48,782 nt of DNA from Micromonospora tarensis. GTDB taxonomy: Bacteria; Actinomycetota; Actinomycetes; Mycobacteriales; Micromonosporaceae. Position 1 is the first letter of the stretch. Each line of letters opens with the position of its first letter. Below, one piece after another: positions 27,242 to 36,026 of this stretch. Location of the stretch: contig NZ_JAEVHL010000022.1 of assembly GCF_016803395.1 (NCBI RefSeq), positions 1 through 48,782 on the forward strand, written 5' to 3'. Below the pieces are notes generated by a model, which saw nothing but the letters and a program-made list of their open reading frames with translations, ran no database searches and was not told where the DNA came from. Both the position numbers and the translations under genes were made by a program.

Positions 27242-27344
27242 CCTCCTGTCGATGTGGTCGGCCACGACTTCGTGCGGATCTGACAGGCCGCCGATCGCGG
27301 ATTGGCCGTGCCCGTTGCCCGCCGGCCCGCCTACCGTCGAGGTC

Positions 27345-28382
27345 ATGGAGATCGAGCAGGCGCAGCAGTTGTGGAAGCCCGAGCCCGGCTGGTTGAACAC
27401 CGCCTCCTACGGTTTGCCGCCCGAGCCGGCGTGGACGGCGTTGCAGGAGGCGCTGGGCCAGTGGCGGGTCGGCAGCACCTCGTGGGAGGGCTGGGGTGAC
27501 TCGGTGCAGCGCTCCCGTACCGCGTTCGCTCGCCTGGTCGGTGTGCCGGCGGGCGACGTGGCGGTCGGCACCGCCGTCTCCCAGCTGCTCGCGCCGGTGG
27601 CGGCGGCGTTGCCCGCCGGGGCGACAGTGGTGGTCCCGGAGGTCGAGTTCACCTCCAACCTGTTCCCCTGGCTGGTCCAGGAGGAGCGTGGCGTCACGGT
27701 CCGCGCGGTGCCGTTGGAGTCGCTTGTCGACGCCATCGACGCGGAGACCGACCTGGTCGCGTTCAGCCTGGTGCAGTCGGCCGACGGCGCGGTCGCCCGG
27801 TACGACGAGATCGTGGCCGCGGCCCGCGCGTACGACGCGCTGGTGGTGGTGGACGCGACCCAGGCGTGTGGCTGGCTGCCGTTTGACGGGAGTCGGGCCG
27901 ACGTGGTGGCGGTGGGCGGTTACAAGTGGCTGATGAATCCGCGCGGGACCGCGTTCGCCTATCTGGCCCCGGCGCTGCGCGACCGGCTGCGCCCGGACGC
28001 CGCCGGTTGGTTCGCGGGCCGCGACCCGCACGCCTCCTACTACGGCCCGCCGCTGCGGCTGGCCGACGACGCCCGCCGGTTCGACATCTCGCCGGCCTGG
28101 TTCAGCTGGGTCGGTGCGGCACCGGCCCTGGAGTTGGTCGCCGAGATCGGCGTGCCGGCGATCCAGGCGCACAATGTGGCGCTGGCCAACCGGTTCCTGA
28201 CCGGGCTGGGCCGGCCGCCGGGGGAGAGCGCCATCGTCGCCGTGGACGTGCCGGACGCGCAGCGGCGGCTGGCGGCGGCCGGCATCCGGGCCGCGGTGCG
28301 CGCCGGACGGGTCCGGGCCTCCTTCCACATCTACTCCACCGAGGCCGACGTGGACGCGGCGCTCACCGCGTTGACGGGGTGA
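27345..28382 (+). CDS. PLP-dependent aminotransferase class V-fold enzyme
   Basis: The 345-aa protein is a fold-type I PLP enzyme of the cysteine-desulfurase/isopenicillin-N-epimerase superfamily. It shows LNTASYGLPP at the N-terminus, VVDATQACGWLPFD with the Asp that contacts the PLP ring nitrogen, and the Schiff-base Lys194 in GGYKWLMNPRG. It lacks an obvious long catalytic Cys loop, so I do not call it a desulfurase; aminotransferase, lyase or epimerase activity is possible. It starts at the ATG at 27345 (MEIEQAQQLW) without a clear Shine-Dalgarno. It converges with the acyl-CoA dehydrogenase gene with a 6-bp gap. Confidence 0.85.
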   Translation: MEIEQAQQLWKPEPGWLNTASYGLPPEPAWTALQEALGQWRVGSTSWEGWGDSVQRSRTAFARLVGVPAGDVAVGTAVSQLLAPVAAALPAGATVVVPEVEFTSNLFPWLVQEERGVTVRAVPLESLVDAIDAETDLVAFSLVQSADGAVARYDEIVAAARAYDALVVVDATQACGWLPFDGSRADVVAVGGYKWLMNPRGTAFAYLAPALRDRLRPDAAGWFAGRDPHASYYGPPLRLADDARRFDISPAWFSWVGAAPALELVAEIGVPAIQAHNVALANRFLTGLGRPPGESAIVAVDVPDAQRRLAAAGIRAAVRAGRVRASFHIYSTEADVDAALTALTG

Positions 28383-28388
28383 CCCGGC

Positions 28389-29561
28389 TCAGGCCAGGTG
28401 ACCGCCGATCTTCGTGTACCCGCGCAGCAGGTCGCGGGAGATGATCAGCCGCTGCATCTCGTCGGTGCCCTCGAAGATCCGGTACAGCCGGACCTGCCGG
28501 TACCACCGCTCGATGGGTAGCTCCCGGGTGTAGCCCATGCCGCCGTGGATCTGGAGCACCCGGTCGACCACCCGGTTGACCATGCCGGCGCCGTAGAGCT
28601 TGCCCATCGACGAGGCGTGCCGGGGGTCCAGGCCCTGGTCGACGGTCCAGGCCGAGCGCAGCACCAGCCAGCGGGCCGCCTCCAGCTCGGTCTCCGAGTC
28701 GGCGATCATCCACTGGATGGCCTGGTTGGTGCCGATCTTCGCGCCGAAGGTCTCCCGGGTGTTCGCGTGGTCGATGGCCATCTGGAGCACCCGTTCGGCG
28801 ATGCCGATGGCGTGCGACGGGATGGTGTAGCGGCCCTTGCCGATCCACTCCATGCCGAGGGTGAAGCCCTGCCCGATCTCGCCGAGGATGTTGCGGTGCG
28901 GCACGCGTACGCCGTCGAAGATGAGCGAGGCCGGGCCGCCCTCGCCCATGGTCTGGATGAACTCCGAGCGCCAGCCCATCGAACGGTCCACCAGGAACGC
29001 GGTGGCGCCGCCGTTGCGGGCGCCCTTCTCCCGGTCGGTCACCGCGACCACGATGGCGAAGTCGGCGTCGTGACCGCCGGTGATGAAGGTCTTCTCGCCG
29101 TCGAGGATCCAGTCGTCGCCGTCGCGGCGGGCGGAGAGCCGGATGTTGGCGGCGTCCGAGCCGGCGCCGGGCTCGGTGATCGCGAAACAGGAGCGCCGCT
29201 CGCCCTCGATGGTCGGGACCAGGAACTCCCGCTTCTGCTCCTCGGTGGCGTGGAACAGGATGTTGTCCGCCTCGCCGCCGAAGCGGAACGGCACGAAGGT
29301 GCGGCCCAACTCGGTCCAGATCAACGACTGGAGCACCGCCGGCAGGTTCATCCCGCCGTACTCTTCCGGGGTGGCCAGGCCCCAGAAGCCGAACTTGCGC
29401 GCCTTGAGTTGCAGTTCGCGCACCTCGGAGTGGTCGAGGCCGGGCTGGTGTGCCCGCTCCCGGCGGAGCACCTCCGCCTCCAGCGGCATCACCTCGCGCT
29501 GGATGAACGACCGGACGGTGTCCCGTACCGCCCGCTCCTCGTCGGTCAGCGAAAAGTCCAC
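28389..29561 (-). CDS. Acyl-CoA dehydrogenase
   Basis: The 390-aa FAD enzyme oxidises acyl-CoA to enoyl-CoA and passes electrons to ETF. It has the N-terminal helical domain (FSLTDEERAVRDTVRSFIQR), the FAD-binding CFAITEPGAGSDAANI, the middle beta domain (WILDGEKTFITGG) and a C-terminal domain with RQVRLYRIFEGTDEMQRLI, where the EGT Glu lies at the position of the catalytic base in many members. The GTG at 29561 (MDFSLTDE) has GGAGG six bases upstream; a longer ORF to 29753 would cover the divergent promoter and is rejected. The operator at 29599-29617 lies between it and the divergent tetR gene. Confidence 0.93.
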   Translation of the reverse strand: MDFSLTDEERAVRDTVRSFIQREVMPLEAEVLRRERAHQPGLDHSEVRELQLKARKFGFWGLATPEEYGGMNLPAVLQSLIWTELGRTFVPFRFGGEADNILFHATEEQKREFLVPTIEGERRSCFAITEPGAGSDAANIRLSARRDGDDWILDGEKTFITGGHDADFAIVVAVTDREKGARNGGATAFLVDRSMGWRSEFIQTMGEGGPASLIFDGVRVPHRNILGEIGQGFTLGMEWIGKGRYTIPSHAIGIAERVLQMAIDHANTRETFGAKIGTNQAIQWMIADSETELEAARWLVLRSAWTVDQGLDPRHASSMGKLYGAGMVNRVVDRVLQIHGGMGYTRELPIERWYRQVRLYRIFEGTDEMQRLIISRDLLRGYTKIGGHLA

Positions 29562-29598
29562 GGTGGTCCTCCTGGCGTCGGTGCGGCCGGTCACCCTT

Positions 29599-29617
29599 AA
29601 ACTAGCGGTGTAAGTTT
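29599..29617. promoter_or_regulatory. Candidate TetR operator, site 1
   Basis: AAACTAGCGGTGTAAGTTT is an imperfect palindrome (AAACT...AGTTT ends) in the 97-bp divergent region between the acyl-CoA dehydrogenase and tetR genes. It matches the site before the aldehyde dehydrogenase gene at 16 of 19 positions when that site is read on the opposite strand. Its place overlaps both promoters. Confidence 0.65.
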
Positions 29618-29658
29618 TGCCGCGTCCAGACCCGAGCGCCGAGACCGCGAGGAGCGCA

Positions 29659-30315
29659 GTGTCCCGACCCCGCCAGCCCCGGCTCACCCGGCAGCTCATC
29701 GTCGAGAACGCCACCGCGCTCATCGACGCCGAGGGGCTGCCGGCGTTCTCCACCCGGCGGCTCGCCGCCGAACTGGGCGTCCGCGGGCCGTCGCTCTACA
29801 ACCACTTCGCCACCAAGGACGAGATCCTCGACGCGGTCGCCGACACGGTCACCGGTGCCGTCGACACCAGCGGCTTCGCCAGCCGGGACTGGGTCGTCGC
29901 CCTGCGCGACTGGGCCTGGTCGTACCGGCGGGCGCTCACCGCGCACCCGAACATCGTGCCGTACCTGGCGCAGGGGCCGGGCCGCCGGCCGGCCGCGCTG
30001 ACCATGGCCGACGCCGTCTACGGGGGTCTGGTGCGGGCCGGCTGGCCGCCCGCGCGCGCCACCCACATCGGCGCGGCGCTGCGCTACTTCGTGGCCGGGT
30101 CGGCGCTCGGCTCGTTCGCCCGCGGCTTCGTCGAGGACCCCGAGCTGTACGCCGCGCACTACCCGCACCTGCGCGACGCGCACCGGCTCGCCGAGCACCA
30201 GCAGAGCGTGGACGAGGGCGCCTTCGCCCTCGGCCTGGACGCCCTGCTGCACGGTCTCACCGCCGAGTACGCCCGCAGCGTCGGCACGGTGGAGTCCGCC
30301 CGGCCCAAGGGGTAG
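29659..30315 (+). CDS. TetR family transcriptional regulator
   Basis: The 218-aa protein has an N-terminal helix-turn-helix (RQLIVENATALIDAEGLPAF, STRRLAAELGVRGPSLYNHF, ATKDEIL) and a C-terminal ligand-binding domain of the TetR_C type (FVAGSALGSFARGFVEDP). The GTG at 29659 (MSRPRQPRL) has GGAG upstream; a GTG/ATG further up at 29617 would overlap the operator and is less likely. It probably represses the divergent acyl-CoA dehydrogenase gene and the following aldehyde/alcohol dehydrogenase pair through the shared 19-bp palindrome, with an acyl-CoA or related metabolite as inducer; the ligand is inference. Confidence 0.9.
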   Translation: MSRPRQPRLTRQLIVENATALIDAEGLPAFSTRRLAAELGVRGPSLYNHFATKDEILDAVADTVTGAVDTSGFASRDWVVALRDWAWSYRRALTAHPNIVPYLAQGPGRRPAALTMADAVYGGLVRAGWPPARATHIGAALRYFVAGSALGSFARGFVEDPELYAAHYPHLRDAHRLAEHQQSVDEGAFALGLDALLHGLTAEYARSVGTVESARPKG

Positions 30316-30320
30316 CGTCC

Positions 30321-30339
30321 AAACTCCCAGCGCTAGTTT
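30321..30339. promoter_or_regulatory. Candidate TetR operator, site 2
   Basis: AAACTCCCAGCGCTAGTTT on the plus strand reads AAACTAGCGCTGGGAGTTT on the minus strand, almost the same as site 1. It begins 6 bp after the tetR stop and ends 33 bp before the aldehyde dehydrogenase start codon, a normal repressor position. Confidence 0.65.
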
Positions 30340-30372
30340 CCTCCCCATCGCCCCCACCCCCGAAGGGACGAC

Positions 30373-31827
30373 ATGGACCTCGCCGCCCCGCCGTCGCGGC
30401 TACCCGACGCCCTGCGCCACCGGCGCCACCTGCACCTCGGCGGTGAGTGGACCTCTCCCGCCGACGCCGGCCTGATCGACGTGGAGAACCCGAGCACCGG
30501 TGAGCTGGTCGGGCAGGTGCCGGCCGGCACGCCGGCGGACGTGGACCGCGCAGTGGCCGCCGCCCGCGCCGCGTTTCCCGGCTGGTCGGCCGCCGCGCCC
30601 GCCGAGCGGTCCGGGCACCTCGACCGGCTGCACACCGCGCTCGCCAGCCGCGCCGACGACCTCGCCCGCACCATCGCCGTGGAGCTGGGCGCACCGCTCA
30701 AGCTCGCCACCCGGGTGCAGGTCGGGTTGCCGCTGACCGTGCTGCGTGACCACGTCGCGCTCGCCGCCCGCCCACCGGTCGAGGAGACCATTGGCAACTC
30801 GCTGGTGGTCCGTGAGCCGGTCGGTGTGGTCGGCGCGATCACCCCGTGGAACTACCCCCTGCACCAGGTGCTGGCGAAGCTGGCGCCCGCGCTCGCCGCC
30901 GGCTGCACTGTGGTGCTCAAACCCAGCGAGCTGACCCCGCTTACCGCGTACCTGCTCTTCGACGCGGTCACCGAGGCCGGGCTGCCGCCGGGCGTGCTCA
31001 ACCTGGTCCCCGGCACCGGCCCGGTCGTCGGCGAGGCTCTCGCCGGGCACCCCGACGTCGACCTGGTCTCGTTCACCGGCTCCACCGCCACCGGCGCCCG
31101 GATCATGCGGCTCGCCGCCGACCGGCTCGCCCGGGTCGCCCTGGAACTGGGCGGCAAGTCGGCAAACGTGATCCTCCCCGACGCCGACCTGGCCACCGCC
31201 GTCAAGGTCGGCGTCGGCAACGCCCTGCTCAACTCCGGGCAGACCTGCACGGCGTGGACCCGGATGCTGGTGCACCGCGACCGGTACGACGAGGCGCTCG
31301 ACCTGATCGCCAACGCGGTGGCCGGCTACCGCCTCGGTGACCCGTTCGACGCTGCCACCCGGCTCGGCCCGCTGGTCTCCGCCGCCCAGGCCGAGCGGGT
31401 GCGCGGTCACGTCGACCGGGCGCTCACCGACGGCGCCCGCCTCGTCGCCGGCGGCCCCGACGCGCCCGTGCCGGACCGGGGCCATTTCGTCGCCCCGACC
31501 GTCTTCGCCGACGTGCACCCCGACAGCGCGCTCGCCCAGGAGGAGGTCTTCGGCCCGGTGCTCGCCGTTCTCCCGTTCGCCGACACCGACGAGGCCGTCG
31601 CCATCGCCAACAACTCGCGGTACGGGCTGGCCGGCGCGGTCTGGTCCGCCGACACCGACGCGGCGCTCGCCGTGGCCCGGCGGCTGCGTACCGGCGCGGT
31701 CGACATCAACGGCGCGCCGTTCAACCCGCTCGCCCCGTTCGGCGGCTACAAGCAGTCCGGGCTCGGCCGCGAGCTGGGCGTGCACGGGCTCGCCGAGTTC
31801 TGCGAGCTGAAGGCGATCCAGCGATGA
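30373..31827 (+). CDS. NAD(P)-dependent aldehyde dehydrogenase
   Basis: This 484-aa ALDH-superfamily enzyme oxidises an aldehyde to the acid. It shows GAITPWNYPLHQVLAKLAPA, the cofactor loop FTGSTATGARI, the general base Glu258 in LELGGKSANVI, and the catalytic Cys292 in NSGQTCTAWTRM. C-terminal signatures EEVFGPVLAV and FGGYKQSGLGRELG are present. The ATG at 30373 follows GAAGGG at good distance. Its stop overlaps the start of the alcohol dehydrogenase gene (ATGA), so the pair should convert an alcohol to an aldehyde to an acid. The substrate is unknown. The TetR operator site 2 lies just upstream. Confidence 0.95.
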   Translation: MDLAAPPSRLPDALRHRRHLHLGGEWTSPADAGLIDVENPSTGELVGQVPAGTPADVDRAVAAARAAFPGWSAAAPAERSGHLDRLHTALASRADDLARTIAVELGAPLKLATRVQVGLPLTVLRDHVALAARPPVEETIGNSLVVREPVGVVGAITPWNYPLHQVLAKLAPALAAGCTVVLKPSELTPLTAYLLFDAVTEAGLPPGVLNLVPGTGPVVGEALAGHPDVDLVSFTGSTATGARIMRLAADRLARVALELGGKSANVILPDADLATAVKVGVGNALLNSGQTCTAWTRMLVHRDRYDEALDLIANAVAGYRLGDPFDAATRLGPLVSAAQAERVRGHVDRALTDGARLVAGGPDAPVPDRGHFVAPTVFADVHPDSALAQEEVFGPVLAVLPFADTDEAVAIANNSRYGLAGAVWSADTDAALAVARRLRTGAVDINGAPFNPLAPFGGYKQSGLGRELGVHGLAEFCELKAIQR

Positions 31828-32951
31828 GCGCCGCCGAGCCGACGACCGAGACCGGGCCGACGTCCGCGCCGGTCACCGTCCGCGCGCTGGTCGCTCGCGG
31901 GTCCGACGCCGAGCTGCGGGTCGAGCGGGTACGCCTGCCCGCTCCCGGCCCCGGCGAGGTGCGGGTGACGATCACCGCCGCCGGGGTCTGCCACTCCGAT
32001 CTGTCGATGGCCAACGGCACCCTCGCGGCGCGGTTCCCGCTGGTGCTCGGGCACGAGGCGACCGGAGTGGTGGCCGGGACCGGGCCGGGCGTGGACCTGG
32101 CCGTCGGCACCCCGGTGGTGCTGAACTGGGCGCCGGCCTGCCGGGCCTGCTGGTGGTGCCGGCGCGGCGAGCCGTGGCTCTGCGCCGCCACCACCGCCCC
32201 GACAGTGCCGCGCGGCGAGACCGAGGACGGCGTACCGCTGCACCTGACCCTCGGCCTCGGCGCGCTGGCCGAGGCGGTGGTGGTGCCGGAGCGCGCGGTC
32301 ATTCCGATTCCCGCCGGGCTGCCGGCCGAACAGGCCGCGCTGCTCGGCTGCGCGGTGCTCACCGGCGTCGGCGCGGTCCGTAACACCGCAGGGGTGGCGC
32401 CCGGCGAGTCCGTCGCCGTCGTCGGGCTCGGTGGGGTCGGGCTCGCCGTGCTCACCACCGCCCGCCGGGCCGGCGCCACGACGATCCTGGCCGTCGACGT
32501 CGCCGAGGCCAAGCGGGACCTGGCTCTCGCCGCCGGGGCGACCGACTTCCTGCTCGCCGACGACCGGCTCTCCAAGGAGGTACGGGCGCGCACCGAGAGC
32601 CGGGGCGTCGACCACGCCTTCGAGTGCGTCGGCCGCGCCGCCACCATCCGCGCCGCCTGGCGGCTCACCCGACGCGGGGGAGCGGTGACAGTGGTCGGCA
32701 TGGGCGCCAAGGACGACATGGTCAGCCTCGGCGCGCTGGACATCTTCCACTCCGCCCGGACGCTGCGCTCCTCGGTGTACGGCTCGTCCGACCCGGACCG
32801 GGAGGTGCCGGTGCTCGCCGCCGAGCTGGCCGGCGGCGCACTCGATCTGGGGCTGCTGGTCAGCGGCACGATCCCGCTGGACGAGGCGCCCGCGGCGTTC
32901 GACCGGCTGGCCCGGGGCGAGGGCGCCCGCTGGGTGGTCACCCTGGACTGA
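31824..32951 (+). CDS. Zinc-dependent alcohol dehydrogenase (MDR family)
   Basis: The 375-aa medium-chain dehydrogenase has the catalytic-zinc residues in GVCHSDLSMANG and GHEATG, and the four structural-zinc cysteines in CRACWWCRRGEPWLC. The Rossmann motif VAVVGLGGVGLAVLTTARRA and a later GAVTVVGMGAKDD follow. It resembles class III-like or mycothiol/aryl-alcohol dehydrogenases, but the substrate cannot be set from sequence. It is coupled to the upstream aldehyde dehydrogenase gene by a 4-bp overlap. No convincing terminator is seen in the 120 bp after its stop. Confidence 0.93.
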   Translation: MSAAEPTTETGPTSAPVTVRALVARGSDAELRVERVRLPAPGPGEVRVTITAAGVCHSDLSMANGTLAARFPLVLGHEATGVVAGTGPGVDLAVGTPVVLNWAPACRACWWCRRGEPWLCAATTAPTVPRGETEDGVPLHLTLGLGALAEAVVVPERAVIPIPAGLPAEQAALLGCAVLTGVGAVRNTAGVAPGESVAVVGLGGVGLAVLTTARRAGATTILAVDVAEAKRDLALAAGATDFLLADDRLSKEVRARTESRGVDHAFECVGRAATIRAAWRLTRRGGAVTVVGMGAKDDMVSLGALDIFHSARTLRSSVYGSSDPDREVPVLAAELAGGALDLGLLVSGTIPLDEAPAAFDRLARGEGARWVVTLD

Positions 32952-33074
32952 GCCGAGCGGCACAGCCCGACCGGCGGCAACACGGAATGGGCCGTATAGG
33001 CGAAATGCCCGTTCCGTCCACGTACCCTGACTGTATTCGACAGGTTGCAGGGTCCGAGACGGGGGATTGAGACG

Positions 33075-33419
33075 GTGCAGGAATCCGAGGGCGCGGACAA
33101 GGGCCCGATGTCGGGCGGTGGGTCGTTCGACTTCTTTGTCGTCAACATCTCGAGCGCAGCGCTGGCCGGCACTGTCACCTGGACCGGCGGAGGCAGGTCC
33201 GAGAGTCTGGACGTCGAGGGTCTGGCACCCGCCGGGATGTCGCAGCAGCAGAGCTTCTCGCCGCAGTCCGGCAAGAACGACTACTGGCAGTGGTCCGAGA
33301 AGGGCGACAAGTACAAACTCAACGTGTACGACCAGGACCGCTACACAGCCGTGGTCATCAGCGACTTCGGCATCGGCGTTCTGGTGACGAACACCAGCCC
33401 CGGCACCTGGTCCTGGTGA
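33075..33419 (+). CDS. Small protein of unknown function, beta-rich
   Basis: The 114-aa protein has no signal peptide or membrane helix. After a polar N-terminus (ESEGADKGPMSGGGS) comes a compact, beta-strand-like domain: FDFFVVNISSAALAGTVTW, then YWQWSEKGDKYKLNVYDQD and YTAVVISDFGIGVLVTNTSP, ending TWSW. The pattern resembles a small sandwich fold, but I recognise no family. The GTG at 33075 with a G-rich stretch upstream is chosen; the ATG at 33108 is an alternative. A strong terminator hairpin follows at once. It is monocistronic and convergent with the SPFH gene. Confidence 0.65.
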   Translation: MQESEGADKGPMSGGGSFDFFVVNISSAALAGTVTWTGGGRSESLDVEGLAPAGMSQQQSFSPQSGKNDYWQWSEKGDKYKLNVYDQDRYTAVVISDFGIGVLVTNTSPGTWSW

Positions 33420-33427
33420 CGTGAGAG

Positions 33428-33449
33428 AGCCGGCCCGGGTGGGCCGGCT
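33428..33449. terminator. Bidirectional terminator
   Basis: AGCCGGCCC (33428-33436) and GGGCCGGCT (33441-33449) form a perfect 9-bp stem with a GGGT loop, exactly between two convergent genes (stops at 33419 and 33455). Confidence 0.8.
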
Positions 33450-33454
33450 TCTGC

Positions 33455-34311
33455 TCACTTGCCGGTGACGATGCCCGGGTTGATGCAGAGCCCCGGGTTG
33501 GCGCCGTTCTTCTCGGCGATCTCCAGGCAGCGGGTCACCTTGTCGACAGTCGCGTTGGTCTCGGTGATCTGCTTGGAGATCTCGGCGTTCTTGCGGTCCT
33601 GCTCCAGGTTGCGGGTCTGCGCCAGCTTGTCCTGGAACGCCTTGATGTTGCCCTCGGTCTTGTCGTCGTGGTTCACCCGGGTGATGGTCACCGAGAGGAT
33701 GTCCACGTCGGCGGCGAGGCGGGTCTCCGCGCTGGTCTTGATGTTCGCCGCGAACGGCTTCAGGTCGACGTTGAGATCACCGGTCCGGGCGTCGATCTTC
33801 TCCAACGGGTTGTACGCGGCGAACGCGTCGTTGACCGCGCTGTCCAGCTGCACACCCACCCGCTGGCCCCGGAAGCTGACGAAGTCTCCCTTGTAGTCCA
33901 TAAACTGCTTCGGCGCGTTCTCCGGCCTGACCTGCCACTCGACGAGCACCTCGACGCACGCGTCGGCGAGCGTGCCGGTGCGGACCCGTACGCAGTTGTC
34001 ACCGCCGATGTGGTCGTACTTCTGCCGGCCGGCGTCCCACTCGCGACCTTCTGCCAGGGGGCGACCCACTTGAGGCCCGAGCCGGTCACCTTGCCGGTGG
34101 GCTTGCCGAAGCTGGTGACGATGCCGACCGAACGGATGGGCACCGAGTGGGCGCTGGAGGTGACGCCGACCAGCAGGGTGAGGGCGAGGAGAACGAGCGC
34201 CGCGAGGGCGGCCATCCGCTTCAGCGGCCGCGCGGAGGCGACGAGAGCCAGGACGGCGCTGACCGCCACTGCGACGGCGAAGACGATCGCCATGGTGAAG
34301 CCGACGGGCAT
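33455..34311 (-). CDS. SPFH/prohibitin-like membrane protein (apparent single-base frameshift)
   Basis: The N-terminus has two closely spaced membrane segments (MAIVFAVAVAVSAVLALVAS and ALAALVLLALTLLVGVTSSA), then SVPIRSVGIVTSFGKPTGKV, the start of a prohibitin-type SPFH domain. The frame breaks near 34042-34046. One more G (GCG to GCGG) joins LKWVAPWQKVA to EWDAGRQKYDHIG, followed by ADACVEVLVEWQVRPENAPK and an alpha-helical, coiled C-terminal part (NIKAFQDKLAQTRNLEQDRK). The total is 285 aa. SPFH proteins form oligomeric membrane scaffolds; this short form has no NfeD partner nearby. The ATG at 34311 has GGAAGG upstream. Confidence 0.75.
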
Positions 34312-34482
34312 GGGGTGGGAACCTTCCGTTGGGCTGTGTGGATCATCAACCTAGGAGATCCGGTCAAGTCGCCGGCGTGCGGTAGTGGAGTTCGCGCACG
34401 TCCCCGGCGGGTCGAATATGGAGCCCATCGACATGGCTCGACTCGTCCGGCCCGCCGTAGGTTTCGTCCACGCGACGGGCCT

Positions 34483-34496
34483 GTGACCACGGTCAC
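34483..34496. promoter_or_regulatory. Palindrome upstream of the liv-type operon
   Basis: GTGACCACGGTCAC is a dyad with perfect 6-bp arms, 39 bp before the livG start. A second perfect palindrome CGGACCGGTCCG follows a few bases later. Either could be an operator; G/C-rich palindromes also arise by chance in this genome. Confidence 0.3.
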
Positions 34497-34535
34497 CGGA
34501 CCGGTCCGTCGCCGGGACGTGCGGAGGATGAGGCG

Positions 34536-35297
34536 ATGGCCGGGCAAGCGCTCCTGTCGGCCCGTGGGCTGACCCGCGACTTCCGGGGCTTCCGGGCGGT
34601 CGACGACGTCGACCTCGACGTGACGGCGGAGAGCGTGCACGCGCTGGTCGGCCCGAACGGCGCGGGCAAGACCACCCTGTTCAACCTGCTCACCGGGTTC
34701 CTGCGACCCAGCGGCGGGCGGATCGAGCTGGCCGGGCGGGACGTCACCGGGCTGCCGCCGGAGCGGGTGGCGCGGCTCGGTGTGGCCCGCTCGTTCCAGA
34801 TCACCAGCCTGTTTCCGCAGTTGTCCGCGCGGGAGCACGTCGCGCTGGCGTTGCAGTCGCCCAGTGGGCTGGGCTGGCGGTTCTGGCGTTCGGCGAAGCT
34901 GATGGGCCGCTACACCGAGCGCGCCGACGAACTGCTGGCCATGGTGGGGCTGGCCGACCTGGCGCACGCGCCGTCGGAGGCGCTGGCGTACGGGCGCAAG
35001 CGGGCCCTGGAGTTGGCCATCGCCCTGGCGTTGGACCCGAAGGTGCTGCTGCTCGACGAGCCGACCGCCGGGATGGGCCTGGAGGACGTCGACCGCACCG
35101 TCGAGCTGATCAGCCGGGTCCGCCAGGGCCGGACCGTGGTGATGGTCGAGCACAACATGAGCGTGGTCGGCCGGCTCGCCGACACCGTCACCGTGCTCCA
35201 GGCCGGCAAGGTCCTCGTCGAGGGCCCGTACGAGCAGGTCCGCGCCGACGAGCGTGTGATCACCGCCTACCTCGGAGCCGCCGATGCTGCGCATTGA
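34536..35297 (+). CDS. livG: Branched-chain amino acid-type ABC transporter ATP-binding protein LivG
   Basis: The 253-aa ATPase has Walker A GPNGAGKTTLFNLLTG, the LivG-type signature ALAYGRKRALELAIAL instead of a canonical LSGGQ, Walker B VLLLDEPTAGM and the His switch in VMVEHNMSVV. The C-terminal extension typical of LivG is present. It is the first gene of a five-gene importer (order G-F-substrate protein-H-M). The ATG at 34536 has a strong GGAGG eight bases upstream. It overlaps livF by 14 bp. Confidence 0.92.
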   Translation: MAGQALLSARGLTRDFRGFRAVDDVDLDVTAESVHALVGPNGAGKTTLFNLLTGFLRPSGGRIELAGRDVTGLPPERVARLGVARSFQITSLFPQLSAREHVALALQSPSGLGWRFWRSAKLMGRYTERADELLAMVGLADLAHAPSEALAYGRKRALELAIALALDPKVLLLDEPTAGMGLEDVDRTVELISRVRQGRTVVMVEHNMSVVGRLADTVTVLQAGKVLVEGPYEQVRADERVITAYLGAADAAH

Positions 35298-35976
35298 GAA
35301 CCTGTCCGCCAGCTACGGCGAGGCGCGGGTGCTGCGCGACGTCAGCCTCCAGGTCGCCGCCGGCGAGGTGGTCACCCTGGTCGGGCGCAACGGTGCCGGC
35401 AAGTCCACCCTGCTGCGCTGTGTGATGGGGCTGCACGCCGGGCAACGCGGCACGGTCGAGCTGGACGGGCGGGACATCACCAGGCTGCCGGCGCACAAGC
35501 GGGCCCGACTGGGGCTGGGCTGGGTGCCCGACGACCGGGGCAGTTACGCCACGTTGACGGTCACCGAGAACCTCATCCTGCCACCCACCGTCGGCCCCGA
35601 CCCGTGGTCGCTGGAGCGGGTGTACGAGGCGTTCCCGGCCCTGCACACCCGGCGGGACTCGGCGGCCACCATGCTCTCCGGCGGCGAGCAGCAGATGCTC
35701 GCGCTGGCCCGGGTGCTGCGGATGGGCGCTCGGCTGCTGCTCTGCGACGAGCCCACCGAAGGGCTGTCGCCGCTGCTGGTGCAGCAGGTAGGCGACCTGC
35801 TGCGCGAGGCCAAGCGGCACGGGGTGACAGTGCTGCTTGTCGAACAGAACCTGCACTTCGCCACCGGTGTCGCCGACCGGCACTACCTGCTGGCCGAGGG
35901 ACGCGTCGCCGAGGCGATGGACAACTCCGAGGTGCGGTCCCGGGAACGCGAACTGCTCGCGTACCTCGGGATCTGA
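35284..35976 (+). CDS. livF: Branched-chain amino acid-type ABC transporter ATP-binding protein LivF
   Basis: The 230-aa ATPase partner of LivG has Walker A LVGRNGAGKSTLLRCVMG, GYVPDDR-like segment GWVPDDRGSYATLTVTENL, signature MLSGGEQQMLALARVL, Walker B LLLCDEPTEGLSP and VLLVEQNLHFA. Pfam-type ABC ATPase of normal LivF length. The ATG at 35284 is preceded by GGAG at the end of livG. With LivG it would power the two permease subunits downstream. Confidence 0.92.
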   Translation: MLRIENLSASYGEARVLRDVSLQVAAGEVVTLVGRNGAGKSTLLRCVMGLHAGQRGTVELDGRDITRLPAHKRARLGLGWVPDDRGSYATLTVTENLILPPTVGPDPWSLERVYEAFPALHTRRDSAATMLSGGEQQMLALARVLRMGARLLLCDEPTEGLSPLLVQQVGDLLREAKRHGVTVLLVEQNLHFATGVADRHYLLAEGRVAEAMDNSEVRSRERELLAYLGI

Positions 35977-36026
35977 TTTTTTCGACGACGATCCGCACGA
36001 CGACGCGCGGGATGGATGGAGTGGGC

